Below are positions 34,164-41,176 of a stretch of DNA of 64,000 nucleotides, piece by piece; within the stretch, counting starts at the first letter, position 1, and each line of letters starts with the position of its first letter. Under the pieces are notes generated by a model, which saw nothing but the letters and a program-made list of their open reading frames with translations, ran no database searches and was not told the DNA's origin. Origin of the DNA: Variovorax sp. IB41 (GTDB lineage: Bacteria > Pseudomonadota > Gammaproteobacteria > Burkholderiales > Burkholderiaceae_C); contig NZ_JAEFCB010000016.1 of NCBI RefSeq assembly GCF_016405905.1, positions 1-64,000 on the forward strand, read 5' to 3'. Both the position numbers and the translations under genes were made by a program.

Positions 34164-34658
34164 TCAGGTCCAGTGGCCGGCGCCGTCCAGCCCGACGGGC
34201 CAGTACGGCATGGCCGAGAGCAGCTCGGCGGTTTCCATGTCGCCTTCGTCCACCACCCATTGCAGCAGGAAGGACTCGGGGGCGACCGGCGGCGCCTCCT
34301 TGGCATTGAGCGCGCTGCAGGCGAGCCAGTATTTGCGGATGACCGCGACCGTGTTCGGGTCCGACGCCGGCCCCGCCGGAAACTCGGCCCAGTTCGCGAC
34401 CCGCGCCTGCTTGGCCGAGCCCAGTTCCTCTTCCAGCGACTGCGTGCGATAGGCCCACCATTCGACCGCCTCGTCCAGCACTTTCTTCAGGTCCTTGCGG
34501 TATTTGGTGAAGAGCGCGCGGTGCGCGGCCGAGGCCTCGCCGCGTGCGGGCGAAACATGGACGACGGCCGCGCCGCTGAGCGCCAGATCGCGCGGCGCGA
34601 CGAGCAGCCTGGCGATTCCGTCGTTCATGCCCTCTTCTGTCATGTACTTCGGCTTCAT
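34164..34658 (-). CDS. Hypothetical T6SS-linked protein, candidate immunity protein (paralogue 2)
   Basis: This 164-residue soluble protein has no recognised domain. Its middle (SDPNTVAVIRKYWLACSALN) and end (PYWPVGLDGAGHW) resemble the next gene upstream, which has SHPFVIAVFRKYALECQRLN. So the two are paralogues, each with a helical part and a conserved FL/FV region. The pair follows a DUF4150 protein with a toxin-like tail, so they may be immunity or adaptor proteins. This is inference from position. Confidence 0.5.
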   Translation of the reverse strand: MKPKYMTEEGMNDGIARLLVAPRDLALSGAAVVHVSPARGEASAAHRALFTKYRKDLKKVLDEAVEWWAYRTQSLEEELGSAKQARVANWAEFPAGPASDPNTVAVIRKYWLACSALNAKEAPPVAPESFLLQWVVDEGDMETAELLSAMPYWPVGLDGAGHWT

Positions 34659-34719
34659 GGGAGTTCCTTCATTCGGTGTGCATCGATGTGCATCGGTGTG
34701 CAGGGCGCGAGCGGACCCT

Positions 34720-35202
34720 TCAGATCCAGCGCTCGTTCTTGTCGAGGCCCAGCGGCGTGAAGACGAAGTCCGCCATGAATTCCGCGAGGTCTTCCACGCG
34801 GTTGGGCAGCATCTCGATCAGCAGCTCGCGCGGCTCGACCGGCGCCTCCAGCGTCTCCAGGTCGGCCTGCTCGTCCTCTTCGTCGATGTCCTCGCTGCCC
34901 CAATCGGCTTCGTCGGATTCGTCAAGGTCGGCTTCATCGCCATCGTCCTCGCCCTCGCCCTCCTCCGCCGCATCGTTGAGCCGCTGGCATTCCAGCGCGT
35001 ACTTGCGAAAGACCGCGATCACGAACGGGTGCGACACCGGCCCCAGCGGCCAGCGCCTGTCGATGGCCTCCTGCGCGGCCGACGCATCGGCACCGGCCTG
35101 CGTCTCGCCCAGCAACAGGGCCTGCCACCAGGCCAGCGCAACGGCCCTGGCCTGGCGCATCTCGACGACGTAGTCGTCGAACAATTCCTTGTAGTCGCTC
35201 AT
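34720..35202 (-). CDS. Acidic hypothetical protein, candidate immunity protein (paralogue 1)
   Basis: The 160-residue protein has a central run rich in Glu and Asp (about residues 82-122), which makes it strongly acidic. A helical front (YKELFDDYVVEMRQARAVAL) and a C-terminal segment (NRVEDLAEFMADFVFTPLGL) flank it. It starts 30 bases after the DUF4150/nuclease-like gene. Acidic neighbours of nuclease toxins are often their immunity proteins. It is paralogous to the next gene. Confidence 0.55.
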   Translation of the reverse strand: MSDYKELFDDYVVEMRQARAVALAWWQALLLGETQAGADASAAQEAIDRRWPLGPVSHPFVIAVFRKYALECQRLNDAAEEGEGEDDGDEADLDESDEADWGSEDIDEEDEQADLETLEAPVEPRELLIEMLPNRVEDLAEFMADFVFTPLGLDKNERWI

Positions 35203-35231
35203 CGGCTTCTCCTTCGGTCTCGGGTTGGTGG

Positions 35232-35993
35232 CTACTTGATCTTGTTCAGGAAGGCGTTCACGCGCGCCGTCCCGTGTCTTCTGGACACCGTGCCGCCCTG
35301 CTTGCTCGAACACGGCCTGCAGTGGCCCTTGGACGTGGCCGCCGTGGACTTGGCCCATTCCTTGAACTTGGCCACGGCGTTGCAACCGCCCCGGTACCAG
35401 GCGACGATCAGCGGCGGCTGGTGGTCGGGCACGGTGGCGTTGCGCCACTTGCACTTCCAGCACTTCTTGCCCGCGATCTTCTTGCGCTGCGCGGCATTGG
35501 GCTTGCCCTCCTTGGGGCGCTTGTAGCGGTTCTTGCAGGGCTCGGTTCCATTCCAGCCATGGGCGTTCGCCACGCGCACCAGCGCGGCCGGCTCGATGAT
35601 CCCCACCGGGGGCGTGGCGCAGTTCTGGCCCATGGGATCGCCGTGCCGGCACACGCCCTTGCCCTCGACCTTGACCGTGTGCGACCAGTTCGAGAACACC
35701 GCCTTGCCCTTGGTCTTGTGCGTGACCACGTTGCCGCCCTGCGTGCCCGCTTCGTTGCCGGTGCTGGTGCTGACCTCCGAGGCATCCTCCAGCGCGGTCG
35801 GCTCGCCGTCGATCAGCACCGAGCTGCTTCCCTTGGACAGGTCCGACGCGCTGCACACGTTCACGTAGGGCACAGGCAGCGGGCCGCCCGGCGGCGGCGG
35901 CGGCGTCAGGCACACATCGCCCGGCGCAACGCCCTTGCCGCCGCTTCCCTTGTGAAAGAGGCCCATGCCTTCGGCGTAGACGGTCAGCGACAT
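35232..35993 (-). CDS. DUF4150 PAAR-like protein with a predicted HNH-like nuclease tail
   Basis: The 253-residue protein has a PAAR-like DUF4150 domain (about 20-130; KGVAPGDVCLTPPPPPGGPL, NVVTHKTKGKAVFSNWSHTV). A C-terminal part (about 150-253) has CWKC (178-181), VPDHQPPL (188-195), Cys204 and CRPC (225-228). This CX2C-DH-C-CX2C pattern is typical of zinc-stabilised HNH/endonuclease-VII-like toxins. Tse7 of Pseudomonas is a known DUF4150/nuclease effector. Two small genes downstream could be immunity. Confidence 0.65.
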   Translation of the reverse strand: MSLTVYAEGMGLFHKGSGGKGVAPGDVCLTPPPPPGGPLPVPYVNVCSASDLSKGSSSVLIDGEPTALEDASEVSTSTGNEAGTQGGNVVTHKTKGKAVFSNWSHTVKVEGKGVCRHGDPMGQNCATPPVGIIEPAALVRVANAHGWNGTEPCKNRYKRPKEGKPNAAQRKKIAGKKCWKCKWRNATVPDHQPPLIVAWYRGGCNAVAKFKEWAKSTAATSKGHCRPCSSKQGGTVSRRHGTARVNAFLNKIK

Positions 35994-36022
35994 CGGGGCA
36001 TCCCGGGTGGTTGGCGCCGCGC

Positions 36023-36514
36023 TCAGTTGAGCTCGATGGACCCGCCCTTGAGCGAGTTCACACCGGTGGCGCGGGTCTGCACGAAATGGCCGTTGATCAG
36101 GACCTTGCCCGCACGCGTGAGCGTGATGCTGGAGCCGCCGCACTGCAGCACGATGCGCTCGCGCGCCGACAGCACCAGGCGGTCGCCGTCCGCCTGCGCA
36201 TGCACGACGCCCTCCTGTGCCTCCTGCCCCGACAACACGCGCCCCAGGATCAAGGGCCGCTGCGGATCGCCTCGGTCGAAGGCCACCACGACATCGCCGC
36301 CCACGTCTTCATCGCCCAGATGCACGGTGGTGCGTGCGCACAGCGGCGATGCGCCTTCTTCTTCTTCCTCTTCCTCTTCCTTTTCCATGCGCACCCAGGG
36401 TCCCGCGCCGGTCAGCGCGACGAGCCGCGCCACCCGCACGCCCAGCTGTATCGCGCCGGGGTTGTCGCCGGTGGCCGGCATCAGCCGCGCCAGTGCTTCA
36501 TCGCGTCCGCTCAT
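36023..36514 (-). CDS. DUF6484-domain protein with a poly-glutamate stretch
   Basis: The 163-residue protein belongs to the DUF6484 group seen beside vgrG genes (GVRVARLVALTG, DVVVAFDRGDPQRPLILGRV, and the end KVLINGHFVQTRATG). The last part resembles the gp5-like end of VgrG. Residues 44-53 are nearly all Glu, coded by a GAA/GAG run. It lies between the toxin gene and the vgrG gene and is probably an adaptor for spike loading; its function is not known. Confidence 0.7.
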   Translation of the reverse strand: MSGRDEALARLMPATGDNPGAIQLGVRVARLVALTGAGPWVRMEKEEEEEEEEGASPLCARTTVHLGDEDVGGDVVVAFDRGDPQRPLILGRVLSGQEAQEGVVHAQADGDRLVLSARERIVLQCGGSSITLTRAGKVLINGHFVQTRATGVNSLKGGSIELN

Positions 36515-36524
36515 GTCGGCTCCT

Positions 36525-38936
36525 TCAGTTGTGGGTGATCTTCGAACCCTTGACCACCACGTTGCCCGAGGCCTTGACGTTCACCGCGCCGGAGCCCTCG
36601 ATCAGGATGTCCTTGCCCTTGATCGTGATGGAGCCGTCCTTCTTCATCACGATGCTCGCGCTGCCCGTGGTCAGCGAGATCTCGTCGCCGGCATCGACCA
36701 CGAACTTCTTGCCCACGCTGACCGTGTCGTCCTTGTCGATGCTCGACGAACGGCCCCCGCCCACCGTCATCGCCGCATCGCTTCCCACGTTGATCGCGAG
36801 CTTGGCGCCGACCTTGATCGCGCGGTTGGCGCCGATGGACTCGGTCTGGTCGGCGCCGATGGTCACGTTCTGCGTGGCCCCCACATTGATCGTCTGGCTC
36901 GCCCCCACCGTCACCGCCTGCATCGCGCCCACGGTGATCTCCTGCGCCGCGCCGACGGTGATGGTCTCGTTGATGCCCACCGTGTGCGTGCGCTGCAGCG
37001 CCACCGTGGCCGTCTCGCTCGCGCCCACGGTGATCGAGCGGTTCTGGCCGATGGAGATCGTCTCGTTCAGGTCCACCGTCTCCGTGCGGTTCATGTGGAC
37101 CGTGATGGTCTCGTTCTTGTCGACCGTCTCGGTGCGCTGGCCGTGCACGGTGATCGTCTCGTTGTTGTCCACCGTCTCGGTGCGGTCGTGCTTGACGTGC
37201 GTGGTCTCGTCGTGGTCGATGGTCTTGGTGCGGTCGTGGCCCACCCAGTGGGTCTCGTCGTTCTCCACCTCGATGTCCTGGTTCTTCTCGGCGTGCAGGT
37301 ACACCTGCTCCGAGCCCTTCTTGTCCTCGAAGCGGAACTCGTTGCAGTTCGAGGCGCTGCCCTTGGGCGTGGAGCGCGTGCGAAAGCCGCTCTGCGTGTG
37401 CGAGCCGAACGGGATCGGCTGGTCGTCGTTGTAGACGCGGCCCACGATGATCGGCCGGTCGGGGTCGCCGTTCAAAAAGTCGACGATCACCTCCTGACCG
37501 ATGCGCGGAATGAAGTACCCGCCCCAGCCCTTGCCCGCCCACGGTTGCGACACGCGCACCCAGCAGGTCGATTTCTCGTCGCTCTTGTCGTAGCGGTCCC
37601 AGTGGAAGTGCACCTTCACGCGGCCGAAGTCGTCGGCATGGATCTCCTCGCCCGCCGGCCCCACCACGATGGCCGACTGCGGCCCCGGCATCACCACGCG
37701 CGGCGTGAGCCGCGGCGGGCGGAACGGCACGTCGATGGGCAGCGCGGTGATGAGGAAGGCGCTCGTGCCCTGCGGGTCGGTGCGCAGCGCGGGTGCGCTG
37801 GCGATCAGCGCCTCGAGCGCGGGCCGCGCCTCGGCGTTCACCGGGTTCACGGCGTCATCGGCGAGCGCCTCGCGCAGCGCGCGCTCGATCGGCATGCGCG
37901 GCGCGCTGTGCGGAATGCTCTCGTAGCCCGGGTGGCTCGCCGCGAAGGTGCAGGCCGCGATGATGTAGTCGCCATCGCGCGCGCCGTCGGGGTCGCCCTC
38001 GAAGGTGAAGCTGCGCCCGGCCGCGACGTCGGGCCAGGTGGTGAGCGCCCAGTGGCGCTGGCGGCGCGCGACGATCTCCTCGCCGCGCAGCTTGCCCTTG
38101 TCGTCCGCGTCGCCGCCCGAGAAATAGCCGCCCGCGAATTCGAAGGCCTCGAACTCCGCGAGCTCGTGCTTGTCGGGCGCGCCGCCCGCGGCTTCGAGCT
38201 TCTTCTTGATCGACTTGAAGTTGCTGTCCTGCGAAGCGTAGGTGCCGGTGTCGAACTGCCGCGCGCTCACCCAGCGCGAGATCTCGTTGTGACGCGCCTC
38301 GGTGGTGTCGCTCGCCACGTGGCGCAGCGTGCCTTCCACGGGCAGCTTGTCGTGCGCCATGTCGCTCGCATCCGACAGGTGCATGGTGCCCGGTGCGTCG
38401 TGCGCGTCGAACCAGTAGTAGATGCCTTCGTCTTCCAATAACCGCGATAAAAACTGGTAGTCGCTCTCCTGGTGCTGCACGCAGTAGCGGCGCGGGTTGT
38501 GCGTGCCGATGACGTTGCTGGTCTCGGTCTTCTTGAAGCGCTTGATGGGGCTGTCCTCGAACACCGCGTCGAGCACGTCGAGCACCTTCTTGTCCTGCAG
38601 GATGCGCGAGTTGATGCGCTTGGTGAGCAGCCAGAACCACGAGCGCAGGCCGATGCGGTATTCGAAGTGGCGCCCCACGTGGCCGGTGCGCTCGAAGCGC
38701 ACAGCATGCCCCTGGCAGTGGCGCTCGTGCGCGCCGCCGTCCTTGTCCTGGAATTCGATGACCACGTCGAACGCGCGGCCCAGGATGTCCTTGGCGTCGA
38801 GCGCGCGGTTCTTCGAGAGCACGGTGAGCTCGTAGGTCGAGGGGCGCGCGAGCGCCTCGTGGCCCACGATGCGCCAGAACATCAGCTCGCCGTTGACGGG
38901 CGAATCGCTTTTGATACGGAACTCGTGATCAGCCAT
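36525..38936 (-). CDS. vgrG: T6SS spike protein VgrG (copy 1)
   Basis: The 803-residue spike has the gp27-like base (residues 1 to about 370), the gp5-like OB fold (VGRVYNDDQPIPFGSHTQSG) and a C-terminal beta-helix of about 8-residue repeats (ETVDKNETITVHMNRTETVD). The trimer sits at the tip of the Hcp tube. It differs from copy 2 mainly in the repeats and tail. A local run of rare TTT TTA and TTA TTG codons lies at about 38437-38455. DUF6484 and DUF4150 genes are downstream. Confidence 0.93.
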   Translation of the reverse strand: MADHEFRIKSDSPVNGELMFWRIVGHEALARPSTYELTVLSKNRALDAKDILGRAFDVVIEFQDKDGGAHERHCQGHAVRFERTGHVGRHFEYRIGLRSWFWLLTKRINSRILQDKKVLDVLDAVFEDSPIKRFKKTETSNVIGTHNPRRYCVQHQESDYQFLSRLLEDEGIYYWFDAHDAPGTMHLSDASDMAHDKLPVEGTLRHVASDTTEARHNEISRWVSARQFDTGTYASQDSNFKSIKKKLEAAGGAPDKHELAEFEAFEFAGGYFSGGDADDKGKLRGEEIVARRQRHWALTTWPDVAAGRSFTFEGDPDGARDGDYIIAACTFAASHPGYESIPHSAPRMPIERALREALADDAVNPVNAEARPALEALIASAPALRTDPQGTSAFLITALPIDVPFRPPRLTPRVVMPGPQSAIVVGPAGEEIHADDFGRVKVHFHWDRYDKSDEKSTCWVRVSQPWAGKGWGGYFIPRIGQEVIVDFLNGDPDRPIIVGRVYNDDQPIPFGSHTQSGFRTRSTPKGSASNCNEFRFEDKKGSEQVYLHAEKNQDIEVENDETHWVGHDRTKTIDHDETTHVKHDRTETVDNNETITVHGQRTETVDKNETITVHMNRTETVDLNETISIGQNRSITVGASETATVALQRTHTVGINETITVGAAQEITVGAMQAVTVGASQTINVGATQNVTIGADQTESIGANRAIKVGAKLAINVGSDAAMTVGGGRSSSIDKDDTVSVGKKFVVDAGDEISLTTGSASIVMKKDGSITIKGKDILIEGSGAVNVKASGNVVVKGSKITHN

Positions 38937-39020
38937 ATGTCTCGGCTCGAGGCCCCTTCCGTTTTCTCCCCATCCCCCTCTTTTGCAGCAGGCCTTGCGG
39001 CATGCTGTGGTGGCGGCGCC

Positions 39021-39416
39021 TCAGGGTGCCAGCAACAGCACCTTCACCTGGCTGGGAACCACGCGACAGCCGGGGATGTTGGTGCTGTTCTGCAACGACA
39101 CGCTGGTGAGCCGCGTTGCAGGCATGCCCTTGACGATGACAGTGAACGCCGCGGTCAAGTGGCGGCAGGGGCCCATCACCATGCCCGAGGCGACGCCCGT
39201 GGCCAATCCGGCGTTGTCGCCGTTGGACATCGGAATGGTCGTTGCCATGTTGTGGGCCGGCGTACCGCCAAAAAGCACCGTGGGCACATTGGGGATCGCC
39301 GTCGGGCCCATCGCGATGTTCGGGTACGGGATGGGCACCGGGCCGGCCGGGGTCGGGGTCAGGCACACATCCGGGAATGCGAAGTCCATCCCCATCATCT
39401 GGGTGTTGGCGAACAT
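39021..39416 (-). CDS. DUF4150 PAAR-like protein without a toxin tail
   Basis: The 131-residue protein is almost only the PAAR-like domain: FAFPDVCLTPTPAGPVPIPYPN, then FGGTPAHNMATTIPMSNGD and CRHLTAAFTVIVKG. Such proteins sharpen the VgrG tip and bind effectors. It lies between vgrG copy 1 and DUF3540. The lack of a C-terminal extension means any effector must be supplied separately. Confidence 0.82.
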   Translation of the reverse strand: MFANTQMMGMDFAFPDVCLTPTPAGPVPIPYPNIAMGPTAIPNVPTVLFGGTPAHNMATTIPMSNGDNAGLATGVASGMVMGPCRHLTAAFTVIVKGMPATRLTSVSLQNSTNIPGCRVVPSQVKVLLLAP

Positions 39417-39441
39417 GTTGTTTCTTCCTTCCTTGGACCGT

Positions 39442-40104
39442 TTAGCCGAAATGGATCTGCTTGCCGTCGGACTTGACGAGCTCGTCGGCGGTCACGATGA
39501 CGTTCTCGCCGTGCATCCTCATCAGGCTCGCCGCGCGGTAATCGGCGGTGCCGCAGCTCAGCAGGTCCGCCCCCTCGACATGACGCACGGTGGTCTGGGT
39601 GGTCTGCGTGAGCCGCTCGAAGCAAGATTCCATGCGGTTGCCCGCAACCGAGACGCTGGAGACCGCCGCCGTGAAGGCCCGTCCGAACACGGAAGCCACC
39701 TGGAGGAAAAAGCGCGCCTTCGATGCCTTCACCGTGAGACCCTGGGCGTCGACGCTGAACTCCTGCGGTGTGCGAAACGCCATGCCTTCCGCGGCCAACA
39801 CCGTGAGCTTGCCCTCGGCGCGGATCGTCGCGTCGCGGCCGAGCAGCAACTGCAGCGGCTGCGTGCCCGGCCGGTCGAGAACGGCCATGACATAGGTGCC
39901 TTCTTCGCCAAGGCTCGCGAGCCACACACGGTCCGCAGCCGCAGGCCGGATCAGGCAACTCGTGGCACAGCGCGCGCGCACCAGGCCCTGGTCGGTACGC
40001 ACGTGGATGCTGTCGTCGCTGTCGTGCACGCTTTCGACGACGCCGACCTGCTGGAACGGCATGATCGCCAGGCGTGCCGTGAGATCGCTCGGGTAGGTTT
40101 GCAT
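39442..40104 (-). CDS. DUF3540-domain T6SS accessory protein
   Basis: The 220-residue protein is of the DUF3540 type (VVESVHDSDDSIHVRT, SCLIRPAAADRVWLAS, LTVLAAEG...MAFRTPQEF). DUF3540 genes sit in VgrG islands next to DUF4150 and pentapeptide genes. The fold is probably spike-like, and the exact role is unknown. It is two bases from the downstream end of the pentapeptide gene. Confidence 0.75.
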   Translation of the reverse strand: MQTYPSDLTARLAIMPFQQVGVVESVHDSDDSIHVRTDQGLVRARCATSCLIRPAAADRVWLASLGEEGTYVMAVLDRPGTQPLQLLLGRDATIRAEGKLTVLAAEGMAFRTPQEFSVDAQGLTVKASKARFFLQVASVFGRAFTAAVSSVSVAGNRMESCFERLTQTTQTTVRHVEGADLLSCGTADYRAASLMRMHGENVIVTADELVKSDGKQIHFG

Positions 40105-40105
40105 G

Positions 40106-41176
40106 TCAGGACTCCTGTGATTCGAATTCGGGCACATCGACGGGGCGCCATTGCTGCGCCTCCGCCAGTTCGGGATCGTTCTCGAGCGCGCGCAGCCTGT
40201 CGGTGAACTGGCAGCGCTCTTCGTCCATGCCGTGCAGGCTCGCGCGGAACATCGAGGCGCCGCGAAAGTCGCAGTCGCTCAGCTTCGCGTACGAGAAATC
40301 CGCGTAGGTCAGCACGGTGCGCGAGAAGTCGGACTTCGCGCATTGCGCATTGCCGAACGCGCTCTGGTAGAGGTCCGCGCCCGCCATGTTCGTTTCCGAA
40401 ATCTCGGCCTTCGCGAAGATGGCCTGCGGGGCTTTCGCCGCGGCGAAGTTCGCGCTGGCGATCACGGCTTCCAGAAAGATCGCGTTGGCAAGCAGCGCGC
40501 CGGAGAAATCCGTGCGCACGAGCCTGGCGCCCGAGAAATTGCACTGCGCGAGGTTGGCGCCGGCGAAGTTGCAGTCCGTCAGATCGGCCTGCATGAAGTT
40601 GGTGAGCCGCAGGTCCATTCCGTTCAGCTGGCAGCCCGCGAGATTGGCCTCGATGAGCATCACGTTCTCGAACGATGTGCCGGCCATCAGCGCGCGGCGC
40701 ATGTCCGCTTTCATCATGACCACCTTGATGAGGCGAGCGCCCGAGAAATCGGGTGCGTCGATGCGGCACTCCACGAACATCGTGCGGTCCAGCGCCGTCG
40801 CGCTGAAGTCGGCCTGGACGATCGCGCATTGCGCAAAGGCCGCCGTCGTGAGATTGGCGCCGACGAAGACGGCTTGCGTGAAGTCGCTGCTGGCCAGCTT
40901 GGTCCCGAGCATCTCGGTCTGGCGCAGATCCGTTTTCCGGAACCTGCTGTCGTGGGCGCCGGTCAGCTGCAGGTTCGCATGGGCGAGACACGCTTCGTCG
41001 AAGAGGCAGCGAATGAAGGTGCATTCGCCGAGGTCCGCGCCCGTCAAGTCGGTGCCGCGAAAATCGACGTCCTCGAACAGCCCGCCCGAGAGGTCCGCAT
41101 CGCGCAGCGCGAGGCCCGCGAAGCTCTGCTTGCGGATGGCCTGGCCGTCCTGCACCCGCGCGGCGAGGTCGGTCAT
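40106..41176 (-). CDS. Pentapeptide-repeat protein of the VgrG island
   Basis: The 356-residue protein is built almost wholly of A(D/N)LXX-type pentapeptides (for example FSGARLVRTDFSGALLANA), which form a right-handed quadrilateral beta-helix. These proteins accompany DUF2169 and DUF3540 in T6SS loci and likely act as effector carriers or chaperones. It overlaps the larger DUF2169/pentapeptide gene by four bases. The C-terminus ends without a membrane segment. Confidence 0.85.
   Translation of the reverse strand: MTDLAARVQDGQAIRKQSFAGLALRDADLSGGLFEDVDFRGTDLTGADLGECTFIRCLFDEACLAHANLQLTGAHDSRFRKTDLRQTEMLGTKLASSDFTQAVFVGANLTTAAFAQCAIVQADFSATALDRTMFVECRIDAPDFSGARLIKVVMMKADMRRALMAGTSFENVMLIEANLAGCQLNGMDLRLTNFMQADLTDCNFAGANLAQCNFSGARLVRTDFSGALLANAIFLEAVIASANFAAAKAPQAIFAKAEISETNMAGADLYQSAFGNAQCAKSDFSRTVLTYADFSYAKLSDCDFRGASMFRASLHGMDEERCQFTDRLRALENDPELAEAQQWRPVDVPEFESQES

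Noticed and set aside
36740..37270. Repetitive DNA in vgrG copy 1 as a CRISPR or satellite array
   Set aside because: The repeats translate in frame to beta-helix needle repeats of VgrG and vary in sequence; there are no spacers.
39021..39416. Short DUF4150 protein as a toxin
   Set aside because: It consists only of the PAAR-like domain with no C-terminal extension, so there is no toxin part to support.
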